Below, one piece after another: positions 14,618 through 23,645 of a stretch of 43,485 nucleotides of DNA; the first letter of the stretch is position 1; each line of letters begins with the position of its first letter. The DNA comes from Oscillospiraceae bacterium (GTDB lineage Bacteria > Bacillota > Clostridia > Oscillospirales > Oscillospiraceae). A program made the position numbers and the translations under genes. Where the stretch lies: the NCBI GenBank assembly GCA_022792495.1, contig JAAWBD010000021.1:1-43485 (forward strand), given 5' to 3'. Under the pieces are notes generated by a model that was given only the letters and a program-made list of their open reading frames with translations, made no database searches and was not told the DNA's origin.

Positions 14618-17098
14618 ATGGTTGACAAGATCCAGATCCGGGGCGCCCGGGTTCACAACCTGAAAAATATCGATGTGGACATTCCCCTCCACCAGATCGT
14701 TGCCATCGCTGGGGTCTCCGGCTCCGGCAAGTCCTCCCTGGCTCTGGGGGTTTTGTATGCCGAGGGCTCCCGCCGCTATCTGGACTCCCTGTCCACCTAC
14801 ACCAGGCGGAGAATGACCCAGGCCGAGAAGGCACAGGTGGATGAGGTGCTCTACGTCCCTGCCGCCCTGGCCCTTCACCAGCGGCCAGGGATCCCGGGCA
14901 TCCGAAGCACCTTCGGTACTGGCACCGAACTGCTGAGCAGCCTCCGGCTCATGTACTCCCGCTTGGCCAGCCACCGCTGCCCCAACGGCCACTATCTGGA
15001 GCCCACCATCTCCGTGGCTGCCGGGGACTCTCTTACCTGTCCGGAGTGCGGTGCCGCCTTCTATCCCCCCTCAGCTGAGGAGTTGGCCTTCAATAGCCAG
15101 GGAGCCTGCCCCCACTGCTCCGGCACCGGCACTGTACGGATGGTAGATCTGTCCGCGCTGGTTCCCGACGAGACCCTCTCTATAGATGAGGGGGCCGTGC
15201 TTCCCTGGAAAACCCTTATGTGGTCCCTGATGACCAATGTGTGCCAGGCCATGGGAGTTCGTACCCATGTGCCCTTTTCCCAGCTCACTGCCCAGGAGCG
15301 GGACATCGTTTTTCACGGCCCTGCGGAGAAAAAACACATCTTCTACAAGGCCAAAAATACCAACGACGCCGCTGAGCTGGATTTTACCTACTATAACGCA
15401 GTCTACACCGTGGAAAACGCCCTGAGCAAGGTGAAGGATGAGAAGGGCATGAAGCGGGTGGAAAAATTTTTAAAGCAGGAGACCTGCCCCCACTGCTCCG
15501 GCACCCGGCTTTCAGCCGCAGCCCGGGGGCCCAGGCTCCGGGGTCTCACTCTGGATCAGGCCTGTCAAATGACCCTGACCCAGCTCGTGGACTGGGTTCC
15601 GGGGATCCCCTCCTCCCTGCCGGAGGAGATGCTCCCCATGGCCCGCAGCATCTGCGATTCCTTTCTCCACACCGCCAAGCGCCTGATGGATCTCGGGCTG
15701 GGGTATCTCTCCCTGGATCGGGCCTCTGCCACCCTGTCCACCGGGGAGCGGCAGCGGATGCAGCTGGCCAGGGCAGTCCGGAACCGAACCTCCGGCGTCC
15801 TCTATGTGCTGGATGAACCCTCCATTGGCCTGCATCCCTCCAATATTATCGGCCTTACCGGCGTTATGAAGGATCTGGTGCGGGACGGAAATTCTGTGAT
15901 CCTGGTGGATCATGACACCCAGATCCTCTCCACCGCCGACTGGGTCATTGAACTGGGCCCCGAGGCCGGAGCCGGAGGGGGGCATATCATTGCCCAGGGC
16001 TCTATCCCGGATATCATCCGGGATCCCCGCTCTCAGATCGGCCCCTTTCTCTCCGGCAAGGCCTCCGGCCAGCTCCAAAAGCACACTCCGCCCGAGTTAC
16101 TCTTTGAGCAGGGAACTATCCGCATCTCCACCGGAGCCATCCACACCGTAAAGCCCCTCACTGTATCCATCCCCAAGGGAAAGCTCACCGTAGTTACAGG
16201 CGTCTCCGGCTCGGGGAAAACCACCCTGGTGCTGGAAAGCCTGGTTCCCGGCCTGGAGGCGGTAGCCTCCGGCGGAAGGCTTCCCAGCCATGTCCTCTCG
16301 GTGGAGGCGGAAGGGATCCGCCAAATAAAGCTCATTGACGCCACCCCTATCGGGGTCAACGTCCGCTCCACCGTGGCCACCTACGCCAATATTCACGATG
16401 AGCTGCGGAAGCTCTTTGCCAAAGCCCCCGATTCCAGGAAAAAGGGCTACAGGGCTGGGGATTTTTCCTACAACACCGGCTCCCTCCGCTGCCCGGTGTG
16501 CGACGGCACCGGCTCCATCAGCCTGGATGTCCAGTTCCTCCCCGATGTGGAGATCCCCTGTCCCCAGTGTCACGGCTCCCGCTACTCCAAGGAGGCCGGA
16601 GAGATCAAATACCAGAACAAAGCCGGGGATATCTGGACTCTCCCCCAGCTGATGGCTCTGGAGGTCGATGGGGCTCTCTCCGCCTGCCGGGATTCCAAGG
16701 CGGTCTTTCAACGGCTCCAGACCCTTCAGGATCTGGGACTGGGATACCTGACCCTGGGGGAGGAAACTCCCAGTCTCTCCGGCGGAGAGGCCCAGCGGCT
16801 GAAGCTGGCCAGCGAGCTGGGCAAGACCCAATCTGACTCAGTCTTTGTCTTTGACGAACCCACCATCGGCCTCCACCCCCTGGATGTGCGGACTCTCCTG
16901 TCTGTTTTCCGCACGCTTTTGGATAACGGGGCTACGGTGGTGGTCATTGAGCATGATCTGGACGTGATCCGCAACGCCGACTATCTCATCGATATGGGCC
17001 CCGGGGGCGGGGATCAGGGCGGACAGGTGGTATACCAGGGTTCTCCGGAGCAGCTCCATCTATGTGCGGAGAGCATGACGGGAAGATTTCTTCACTGA
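14618..17098 (+). CDS. UvrA-like ABC ATPase, short paralogue (UvrA2 type)
   Basis: An 826-residue double ABC ATPase of the UvrA family. Walker A GVSGSGKSSL (32-41) and GVSGSGKTTL in the second half, signature motifs LSTGERQRMQLA and LSGGEAQRLKLA, Walker B VLDEPSIGLHP and VFDEPTIGLHP, and zinc-binding CxxC pairs (CPECG, CPHCSGTG, CPHCSGTR, CPVCDGTG, CPQCHGSR) are all present. Normal UvrA is about 940 residues; the shortfall is mainly in the N-terminal half, where the UvrB-binding and DNA-insertion domains belong. Such short forms are usually called UvrA2 or drug-resistance UvrA (as in DrrC) and may protect DNA from intercalators. AGGAG precedes ATG 14618. It stands alone between two promoters. 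Confidence 0.85.
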   Translation: MVDKIQIRGARVHNLKNIDVDIPLHQIVAIAGVSGSGKSSLALGVLYAEGSRRYLDSLSTYTRRRMTQAEKAQVDEVLYVPAALALHQRPGIPGIRSTFGTGTELLSSLRLMYSRLASHRCPNGHYLEPTISVAAGDSLTCPECGAAFYPPSAEELAFNSQGACPHCSGTGTVRMVDLSALVPDETLSIDEGAVLPWKTLMWSLMTNVCQAMGVRTHVPFSQLTAQERDIVFHGPAEKKHIFYKAKNTNDAAELDFTYYNAVYTVENALSKVKDEKGMKRVEKFLKQETCPHCSGTRLSAAARGPRLRGLTLDQACQMTLTQLVDWVPGIPSSLPEEMLPMARSICDSFLHTAKRLMDLGLGYLSLDRASATLSTGERQRMQLARAVRNRTSGVLYVLDEPSIGLHPSNIIGLTGVMKDLVRDGNSVILVDHDTQILSTADWVIELGPEAGAGGGHIIAQGSIPDIIRDPRSQIGPFLSGKASGQLQKHTPPELLFEQGTIRISTGAIHTVKPLTVSIPKGKLTVVTGVSGSGKTTLVLESLVPGLEAVASGGRLPSHVLSVEAEGIRQIKLIDATPIGVNVRSTVATYANIHDELRKLFAKAPDSRKKGYRAGDFSYNTGSLRCPVCDGTGSISLDVQFLPDVEIPCPQCHGSRYSKEAGEIKYQNKAGDIWTLPQLMALEVDGALSACRDSKAVFQRLQTLQDLGLGYLTLGEETPSLSGGEAQRLKLASELGKTQSDSVFVFDEPTIGLHPLDVRTLLSVFRTLLDNGATVVVIEHDLDVIRNADYLIDMGPGGGDQGGQVVYQGSPEQLHLCAESMTGRFLH

Positions 17099-17237
17099 GC
17101 CCCCTGTGAAGAAATCGGCCTCCTCAGGGGACTCAGCCCTACAGAATGGAATCTCACTCAACTGGAACTGGCTCCTTTTTCTGGAGAGATTGTCATATTG
17201 TTAACGTGAATTATACGAATAAAATTATGAAAAGCTC

Positions 17238-17266
17238 TTGCGCCCTGGCGCTGTGGGCGTTATACT
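17238..17266 (+). promoter_or_regulatory. Promoter of the nusG-like/apbE/rnf operon
   Basis: TTGCGC (17238-17243), a 17-base spacer and TATACT (17261-17266), placing the start near 17273 and about 40 bases before the first gene. A second weaker candidate (TTGTTA with TAAAAT) lies some 35 bases upstream. Confidence 0.6.
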
Positions 17267-17315
17267 AAAGAGAGTTTGTATCCGCCCCAACAGGGCGAAG
17301 AAAGGATCATCCGCT

Positions 17316-17705
17316 ATGGCAGAGAAGCAGCCCTTCATGAAAAAGAAAGACCTTTTGATCGTGGCTATCGTGCTGGCCGTTGCCGCACTTGGCACAGCCG
17401 CCGTCCACTTCCTCTCCCCCAAGCAGAGCACCGACTTTGCCGTTATCTATGTGGGCTCCGAGGTGTACCAGATCGTGGATCTCAATGAGGATCAGGTCAT
17501 TGAGGTGGATCAGGGCAACGGCACCGTCAACCACGTTAAGGTGGAGAACGGAGCCATCGATATGGCCGACTCCTCCTGCCCCGACCAGCAGTGCGTCTAT
17601 CAGGGTGAGATGTCCATGGAGAACTACGAAAAGCGGATCCTGCGCAACTGGATCGTATGCCTGCCCAACCAGGTCACCATTGAGCTGGCCCTGGCCGAGG
17701 AGTAA
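17316..17705 (+). CDS. NusG-domain-II-containing membrane-anchored protein
   Basis: A 129-residue protein with one N-terminal membrane segment (about residues 12-31), then a small beta domain of the NusG_II type. The diagnostic SCPDQQCVYQG (about residues 87-97) holds the conserved cysteine pair, and the C-terminus ends in a strand (NQVTIELAL). Start ATG 17316 follows AAAGGAT. NusG_II proteins of this kind are not transcription factors; in Firmicutes they sit next to ApbE and Rnf/Gx-transporter genes in flavinylation-linked electron-transfer loci, as here. The role is unproven; a soluble-face redox or assembly partner on the outer membrane leaflet is a reasonable inference from the exported cysteine pair. 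Confidence 0.8.
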   Translation: MAEKQPFMKKKDLLIVAIVLAVAALGTAAVHFLSPKQSTDFAVIYVGSEVYQIVDLNEDQVIEVDQGNGTVNHVKVENGAIDMADSSCPDQQCVYQGEMSMENYEKRILRNWIVCLPNQVTIELALAEE

Positions 17706-17708
17706 GCC

Positions 17709-18269
17709 ATGAGCCGTACCTCCTCCAGACTGACCACCCAGCGCATGACCCGGCTGGCTTTGCTGGCTGCGGCGGCGGTGGTGCTGGGATATATGGAAAA
17801 CATCATCTCTGCGGTGATGCTGCTGCCTCCCGGCATCAAGCTGGGGCTTGCCAACACGGTACTGCTCTACTCCGTCTATCTCCTTGGCCCGGGGTATTCA
17901 GTGATCCTGATGCTATTAAAGGTAGTGCTCACCGGATTCATGTCGGGTAACCTGGCCGCCACGTTTTTCTACAGCATGGGAGGCGGTTCTTTGAGCCTTG
18001 TCATGATGCTTTTGGTGAAGAAACTGGGTGGCCGGAGCGTCTCCATTGTAGGAGTCTCTGTGGTCGGCGCAGTATTCCATAACGTGGGACAGCTGCTGGT
18101 GGCCGCCCTTATCCTGCACACTCCGGGACTGATGTTTTACCTCTTTCCTCTGCTTATCGCCGCTGTGATCACTGGTATCATCACCGGCATCGCCGGACGG
18201 CAGATCGTCCGGGTGCTGAAGCTGCCCGGCTCCGATCCCTTCGGAGAAAAGGAGGGGGATGGAACATGA
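17709..18269 (+). CDS. Gx transporter family membrane protein (Hpre_diP_synt_I)
   Basis: A 186-residue, five- to six-helix membrane protein. Segments such as GYMENIISAVMLLPPGIKLG, a GLANTV turn and a HNVGQLLVAA helix match the family long annotated as heptaprenyl diphosphate synthase component I and now called Gx transporter (ECF S-component-like fold). It starts three bases after the NusG_II gene's stop and overlaps the apbE start by four bases (ATGA). Its constant pairing with NusG_II and ApbE suggests a part in moving a flavin precursor or a quinone-like or redox molecule across the membrane. The old prenyl synthase name is not supported by motifs. Confidence 0.8.
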   Translation: MSRTSSRLTTQRMTRLALLAAAAVVLGYMENIISAVMLLPPGIKLGLANTVLLYSVYLLGPGYSVILMLLKVVLTGFMSGNLAATFFYSMGGGSLSLVMMLLVKKLGGRSVSIVGVSVVGAVFHNVGQLLVAALILHTPGLMFYLFPLLIAAVITGIITGIAGRQIVRVLKLPGSDPFGEKEGDGT

Positions 18270-19255
18270 GGAAGCTGGCTTTCTCCCTTCTGGCCGGGCT
18301 CCTGCTGCTGAGCCTTGCCTCCTGCAAGGAAGAGCCCCAGCTCAAAAGCCAGGTGGGCTTTTACTTCGACACAGTGGTGACCATGCAGGTCTACACCAAT
18401 GACGAGGATCTTCTTACCCAGGCCCAGGCTGAGTGCCTGCGGTACGACAACCTGCTGAGCAAGACCCATGAGGGCTCTGATGTGTGGAATATCAACCATG
18501 CCCAGGGAGAGCGGGTATCTATAAGCCCTGAGACCCGGGAGATCCTGGAGAAGGCGCTGGAGTACTCCAGGCTGTCTGACGGGATCTTCGACATCACCAT
18601 AGAGCCCTGTGTAGCCCTGTGGGACTTCACTGGAGAGAACATGGGGATCCTCCCTGACGAAGAGAAGCTGGAGCAGGCCGCCGCCAGGGTGGACTGGACT
18701 CAGATCGACCTCAATGAGGAGGGCGTCCTCCTCCCCGCCGGCATGACCATTGACCTGGGAGCCATCGCCAAGGGATACATCACTGACCGGATCGCCGATT
18801 TTCTCCAGGAGCGCGGAGTGAAGAGCGGCTTCCTGAATTTTGGAGGCAACGTGCTGGCCATCGGCAACAAGCCCGACGGATCTGAGTGGAACATCGGCAT
18901 ACAGGATCCCCTGGGCAAACGGGATCAGAACATTGTGGGGGCCGCCCGGGTCTCTGGGGAGGCCGTAGTCACCAGCGGGATCTACGAGCGGGGCTTTGAT
19001 CTGGATGGGGTGCGCTACCACCACATTCTGGATACCTCCACCGGCTGGCCGGTACAGAACGAGCTGGCGGGCGTTTCTATTATCGCCCCCAACGCCTTTG
19101 ACGCCGACACTCTGTCTACCACTGTGTTTGCCATGGGGGTGGAAAAAGGGATGGAGTTTATCGAGTCCCTGGATGGTATCGAGGCCGTCTTTGTCACACG
19201 GGATGATTCCGTCACCTGGACCTCCGGTTTGGAGGGGCGGTTTACTCTGGCCTGA
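18266..19255 (+). CDS. apbE: ApbE: FAD:protein FMN transferase, lipoprotein
   Basis: A 329-residue exported flavin transferase. Lipobox LASC with Cys20 after a hydrophobic signal anchors it outside the membrane. ApbE motifs are GAIAKGYITDRI (about 168-179), GFLNFGGNVLAIG (about 189-201), HHILDTSTGWP (about 252-262) and DADTLSTTVFAMG (about 277-289), the last two lining FAD and Mg. ApbE moves FMN from FAD onto Thr or Ser of (S/T)GA(T/S)-type sites. Clear acceptors follow downstream: RnfD, five repeats in RnfG, and two reductases. Start overlaps the preceding stop (ATGA). Confidence 0.95.
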   Translation: MRKLAFSLLAGLLLLSLASCKEEPQLKSQVGFYFDTVVTMQVYTNDEDLLTQAQAECLRYDNLLSKTHEGSDVWNINHAQGERVSISPETREILEKALEYSRLSDGIFDITIEPCVALWDFTGENMGILPDEEKLEQAAARVDWTQIDLNEEGVLLPAGMTIDLGAIAKGYITDRIADFLQERGVKSGFLNFGGNVLAIGNKPDGSEWNIGIQDPLGKRDQNIVGAARVSGEAVVTSGIYERGFDLDGVRYHHILDTSTGWPVQNELAGVSIIAPNAFDADTLSTTVFAMGVEKGMEFIESLDGIEAVFVTRDDSVTWTSGLEGRFTLA

Positions 19256-19345
19256 GGATCGACCGAAAGCTGTAAGATCAGGGAATGGCTTCGGCTGTCC
19301 CCTTTTCTATAAATGAGTCAAACAACAAGAAGAAGGAGTGGGATC

Positions 19346-20644
19346 ATGGGAATGAGTATCCAAGGCGTCCGGCTGGACGGTCATAAAAACACCGTCAACT
19401 GTACGCCGGTGGAAATGCCGACGCCGGAAAAGGTTCGGCTTCCCCTGGCGCTGCTGGGCTCCAACACCAGCACCTTCCTGGTTCAGAAGGGGGACGAGGT
19501 GGCCGTGGGCCAGCCTGTCGCCAGCGAGGGCCAGGGGATCGGTGTGCCCATCTATGCCAGTGTTTCCGGCACTGTCTCCGGCATTGAGAAGGTGCGCATG
19601 ACCAGTGGCGCTACCGTTGACGCGCTGGTCATCACCGCCGACGGCAAGCAGACAGTGTGGGAGGGCGTCAAGCCTCCCGTCGTCACCGACAAGGAGAGCT
19701 TCCTGAACGCTGTGCGCAAAAGCGGCATGGTGGGTCTGGGCGGCGCCGGCTTCCCCACCTGGGTGAAGCTGAACGCGGAGGTGGACTACCTCATTGTCAA
19801 CGGCAGTGAGTGCGAGCCCTACTGCACCGCCGACTACGCCGCCCTCCGGGACTTTGCCGGGGACGTGGCTGAGGGCATCGAGCTGATCAAGAAATATATA
19901 GGGGTGGAGAAGGCCGTTATTGGTCTGAAGCATCCCCCCAAGGGTGCGGAGGATGCCTTCAAGGCCATCCCCGGCGCCCAGGTTCAGCACCTGCGGGAGT
20001 ACTATCCCATCGGCGCTGAAAAGATGCTTATCAAGGAGACCACTGGCCGGGTGGTTCCCGGGGGCAAGCTGCCCAAGGATGTGGGTTGCATCGTTATCAA
20101 TGTGAACACCCTGGCCTACCTGGCCCGGTTCATCCGGACAGGTATGCCTCTGGTGAGCCGTACTGTCACCATTGACGGAAGCGCGGTGAACTCCCCCGCC
20201 ATGATCACCGCCCCCATCGGCACCTCTGTGGCCGACCTGTTTGCCGCCGCCGGCGGCTTCAAGGTAGAGCCCAGCAAGATCATTGCCGGCGGCCCCATGA
20301 TGGGCGCCGCCCTAGACAGCCTGGATTATCCCATGCTGTGGCAGAACGGCTCCTTCCTGGCGCTGGACGAGAAGGACGCTGTCCTCCCCGAGGAGAGCGC
20401 CTGTATCCGCTGCGGCCGGTGTGTGGACGCCTGCCCCATGAACCTGATGGCCTTCCAGATCACCAAGTCCTACCGGGCCCGGGATCTGGAGACCCTGAAG
20501 GCCATCCGGGCCGACCTGTGCATTGAGTGCGGCTGCTGCGCCTACGTCTGCCCCGCCAAGCGGGACATGGTGACCAGCAACAAGCTGGCCAAGAGATTTA
20601 TGGCTGATGAGGCCAGGAAGGAAAAGGAGGCGAAGAAGGCATGA
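19346..20644 (+). CDS. rnfC: RnfC, iron-sulfur subunit of the Rnf complex
   Basis: A 432-residue protein with the Rnf/Nqr-type N-terminal barrel, a Rossmann-like FMN/NADH region (VGLGGAGFPTWVKL and NGSECEPYCTADY), a SLBB-like domain, and two [4Fe-4S] motifs, CIRCGRCVDACP and CIECGCCAYVCP. In Rnf this subunit holds the NAD site on the cytoplasmic face. ATG 19346 follows AAGGAG. The 90-base gap from apbE has a weak GC-rich dyad (around 19263-19300) that might attenuate transcription. rnfD overlaps by four bases. Confidence 0.95.
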   Translation: MGMSIQGVRLDGHKNTVNCTPVEMPTPEKVRLPLALLGSNTSTFLVQKGDEVAVGQPVASEGQGIGVPIYASVSGTVSGIEKVRMTSGATVDALVITADGKQTVWEGVKPPVVTDKESFLNAVRKSGMVGLGGAGFPTWVKLNAEVDYLIVNGSECEPYCTADYAALRDFAGDVAEGIELIKKYIGVEKAVIGLKHPPKGAEDAFKAIPGAQVQHLREYYPIGAEKMLIKETTGRVVPGGKLPKDVGCIVINVNTLAYLARFIRTGMPLVSRTVTIDGSAVNSPAMITAPIGTSVADLFAAAGGFKVEPSKIIAGGPMMGAALDSLDYPMLWQNGSFLALDEKDAVLPEESACIRCGRCVDACPMNLMAFQITKSYRARDLETLKAIRADLCIECGCCAYVCPAKRDMVTSNKLAKRFMADEARKEKEAKKA

Positions 20645-21546
20645 AGCTGCTGATCACGACTCCCGCTCCCCATATTCGGAGCAAGGATTCCACCCAGTCT
20701 ATTATGCTGGATGTGATCATCGCCCTGATCCCCGCTCTGGTGGCCTCTGTGGTCATCTTCGGGATCCAGGCTCTGGCGGTCACCGCCGTCTGTGTGGCAG
20801 CCGCCGTTTTCTCCGAGCTTATTTTTGAGTGGGCCACGAAAAAGCCCATCACCATCTCCGACCTGTCGGCGGTGGTCACCGGCCTGCTGCTGGCCTTCTG
20901 TCTGCCGGTTCTGCAGGTCAAGGATCTGTGGATCGCCGCTCTGGGCAGCGTCATCGCCATTGTGGTGGTCAAGCAGCTTTTTGGCGGCATCGGCCAGAAT
21001 TTTGCCAACCCCGCCATTACCGCCCGGGTGGTGTTGCTGATCTCCTTCAGCGACATCATGACCACTTGGACGATCGACGGTGTCTCCGCCTCCACCCCCT
21101 TGGCTGAGGGAGCTGTGAGCCCCGGTCTCACCGGGATGCTGCTGGGCAAGCACGCCGGCTGCTTGGGCGAGACCTGCGCCGCGGCCCTGCTCATCGGCGG
21201 GATCTACCTGCTGATCCGGAAGGTCATCTCCTGGCATATCCCCGTTGCCTATCTGGGCACAGTGGCTATCGTCTCCCTGGCTGCCGGCCAGGATCTCACT
21301 ATCCAGCTTCTGGGCGGTGGCCTGCTACTTGGCGCCTTCTTCATGGCTACCGATTACACCACCTCCCCCATGACCAACGAGGGCAAGCTGCTCTATGGCG
21401 TGGGCTGTGGTGTGCTGACCATGATGATCCGTCTCTGGGGCGCTACCCCCGAGGGCGTCAGCTACGCCATCCTGCTGATGAACATCCTCACGCCCCACAT
21501 TGATAAGCTGACCATCCATACGGCTCTGGGAGGTGACGTAAAATGA
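20641..21546 (+). CDS. rnfD: RnfD, membrane subunit of the Rnf complex
   Basis: A 301-residue polytopic membrane protein of the NqrB/RnfD family, with about nine hydrophobic segments. FANPAITARV is the conserved loop after the third to fifth helices, and DGVSASTPL carries the Thr that takes covalent FMN in the family. RnfD forms the membrane flavin site together with RnfG and the RnfA/RnfE core. Start overlaps rnfC (ATGA) and the end overlaps rnfG by four bases, so the set is translationally coupled. Confidence 0.93.
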   Translation: MKLLITTPAPHIRSKDSTQSIMLDVIIALIPALVASVVIFGIQALAVTAVCVAAAVFSELIFEWATKKPITISDLSAVVTGLLLAFCLPVLQVKDLWIAALGSVIAIVVVKQLFGGIGQNFANPAITARVVLLISFSDIMTTWTIDGVSASTPLAEGAVSPGLTGMLLGKHAGCLGETCAAALLIGGIYLLIRKVISWHIPVAYLGTVAIVSLAAGQDLTIQLLGGGLLLGAFFMATDYTTSPMTNEGKLLYGVGCGVLTMMIRLWGATPEGVSYAILLMNILTPHIDKLTIHTALGGDVK

Positions 21547-23630
21547 AAAAGGAAAACAGTAGTTTCTCTCTTGTTTCCCCCATCATTGTGCTGGTTCTCA
21601 TCGGCGCTATCGTCACCGGCGCTCTGGCTGTGACCAACAAGATCACCGCCCCTATCATCGCCGAGCAACAGGCCAAGGCCGCTGAGGCCGCCAAGCAGGT
21701 CGTCCTTCCCGGCGGCAGCGACTTCGCCCCCGCGGAGAGTCTGGAGGGTCTGCCCTCCGCTGTCACCGCCGTGGATGTGGCGGGCAACGGCGCGGGCTAT
21801 GTGATCACCACCACCACCAAGGGCTTTGGCGGTGATATCCAAGCCATGTTCGGTATCGACTCCAGCGGCGCCATCACCGGCAGTAAGGTGCTGGTGCAGG
21901 GTGAGACAGAGGGCATCGGCTCTAAGGTGGTGGCCGACGGCTCCCCCTTCCAGGCCCAGCTCATCGGCATGACCGACGCGGCCAACATTCAGGCTACCTC
22001 CGGCGCTACCGTGTCCTCCAACGCCATGACCAATGCGGTGAAGGCTGTGTTTGACGCCTATGTCATTCTCAACGGTGGCACCATTGAGGCCCCTGTTTAC
22101 ACCGCCCCCGCCAATCTCACCGACGACGATGTCTCCGCCCTTCTCCCCGGCGTGTCCTCCATCACCGAGGTAGTGGGCGGCAAGGTCACCGACAAGGGCA
22201 CCGTGGTCTATGCCGCGGCTGAGGGCTTCGGCGGCGGTATGGTCAACGTGGCTGTGTTCTTTGATGAGAGCGACGCTATTGTGGGCTTGGTGGTGGACGC
22301 CTCCACCCAAACTCCCGGCATCGGCACTCTGGCCACCGAACCCTCCTATCTGGAGCAGTTCGCCGGCGTTGCCAGCGGCGATGCCGTGGACGTGTGTGCC
22401 GGCGCCACCTTCACCTCCACTGCCATCAAGGATGCGGTGAATATCGCCATCGCCAACCTGGCCGCCGTGAAGGTAGCTGAGGAGGTGGACGTCTCCGCTA
22501 TTGCGCCTGTGGAGCCCGTGGAGTCTGAGGCCCCTGCCGATCTCCTGGAGCAGTTCTTCCCCGGCGTTACCTTCACCGATGTGCCTGACGGAAAGATCTC
22601 CGACCAGGGCACTTTGGTCACCGCCTCCGCCCAAGGCTTTGGCGGTCTGGTAAAGGTAGATGTCTACTTCGATGATAAGGACAACATTCTGGGTCTGAGC
22701 GTGGACGCCTCCACCGAGACCCCGGGCATCGGCTCCAACGCCGCTGAGTCTTCCTATCTGGAGCAGTTTGCCGGCGTTAAGAGCGGCGATGACGTGGACG
22801 TATGCGCTGGCGCTACCCTCACCTCCACCGCCATCAAGAACGCGGTGAATATCGCCCTGGAGAATCTGGACTCCGTGAAGGCCGGCAACGGTCTTGCCGC
22901 GGCTCCCGCCGAGTCTGAGGAACCTGTGGAGTCGGTGGCTCCTGCCGCGGATGATGTCACTATCTCCACCTCCGCCCAGGGCTTTGGCGGACAGGTCTCC
23001 ATCACAGTCACCTTCGGCGCCGACGGCGCTATCAAGTCCCTGTCTGTGGACGCTCCCAAGGAGACCCAGGGCATCGGCTCTCGGGCCGCGGAGAGCAGCT
23101 ACACCAACAAGTTTGTGGGCGTTAAGAGCGCAGACACTGTGGATGCCCTCTCCGGCGCCACCATCTCCTCCACCGCCGTTAAGACCGCGGTGAACACCGC
23201 TGTCAAGGCCTTCAAGTCCGGAAAGTCCGGCTCCGTCCCTCCCGCTCCCGTGGAGACGGCAGCCCCCGTAGAAACTCCGGCTCCTGTGGAGACCCCTGTC
23301 CCTGTGGAGACAGAGGCCCCCGCTCCCTCGGAGGCTCCCGCCGAGGCTCCCGCCGCAGAGCCAAAGACCATCACCGCCTCCGCTCAGGGCATGGGCGAGG
23401 TAAAGGTCACCGTCACCTTTGACGCCAATGGAGTCATCACCGCCCTGAGCGTGGATACCTCCAACGAGACCCCGGGCCTTGGCACCCAGTGCTCTGAGTC
23501 CGGCTTCACCGGTAAGTTCATCGGTGCTTCCAACGCCGACGGGGTGGACGCCATCTCGGGCGTCACCATCACCTCGGACGCCGTAAAGGCCGCGGTCAAC
23601 AGTGCCGCTGCCCAATTTAAAAATCAGTAA
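21543..23630 (+). CDS. rnfG: RnfG with five FMN-binding repeats (expanded)
   Basis: A 695-residue protein; ordinary RnfG is about 200 residues with one FMN site. One N-terminal membrane helix (about residues 10-30) is followed by five FMN_bind domains outside the membrane. Flavin motifs and acceptor Thr are SGAT (Thr156), AGAT (Thr289), AGAT (Thr425), SGAT (Thr540) and SGVT (Thr675). The third repeat is close to a copy of the second. Pro/Glu/Val-rich linkers separate domains, the longest about residues 564-607 before the last. Sites 1 and 4 match the ApbE consensus best; 2, 3 and 5 have one changed residue but keep Thr. It likely works as a chain of covalent flavins. Frame and spacing show no break. 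Confidence 0.92.
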   Translation: MKKENSSFSLVSPIIVLVLIGAIVTGALAVTNKITAPIIAEQQAKAAEAAKQVVLPGGSDFAPAESLEGLPSAVTAVDVAGNGAGYVITTTTKGFGGDIQAMFGIDSSGAITGSKVLVQGETEGIGSKVVADGSPFQAQLIGMTDAANIQATSGATVSSNAMTNAVKAVFDAYVILNGGTIEAPVYTAPANLTDDDVSALLPGVSSITEVVGGKVTDKGTVVYAAAEGFGGGMVNVAVFFDESDAIVGLVVDASTQTPGIGTLATEPSYLEQFAGVASGDAVDVCAGATFTSTAIKDAVNIAIANLAAVKVAEEVDVSAIAPVEPVESEAPADLLEQFFPGVTFTDVPDGKISDQGTLVTASAQGFGGLVKVDVYFDDKDNILGLSVDASTETPGIGSNAAESSYLEQFAGVKSGDDVDVCAGATLTSTAIKNAVNIALENLDSVKAGNGLAAAPAESEEPVESVAPAADDVTISTSAQGFGGQVSITVTFGADGAIKSLSVDAPKETQGIGSRAAESSYTNKFVGVKSADTVDALSGATISSTAVKTAVNTAVKAFKSGKSGSVPPAPVETAAPVETPAPVETPVPVETEAPAPSEAPAEAPAAEPKTITASAQGMGEVKVTVTFDANGVITALSVDTSNETPGLGTQCSESGFTGKFIGASNADGVDAISGVTITSDAVKAAVNSAAAQFKNQ
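22203..22872 (+). repeat. Near-duplicate domains inside rnfG
   Basis: FMN_bind repeats 2 (about 22203-22467) and 3 (about 22614-22872) share long nearly identical stretches of DNA and protein, such as SYLEQFAGV and TSTAIK, at a period of 408 bases (136 residues). This indicates a fairly recent in-frame duplication; repeats 4 and 5 are older copies. Confidence 0.75.
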
Positions 23631-23645
23631 AGGGGGCGGGTTACT

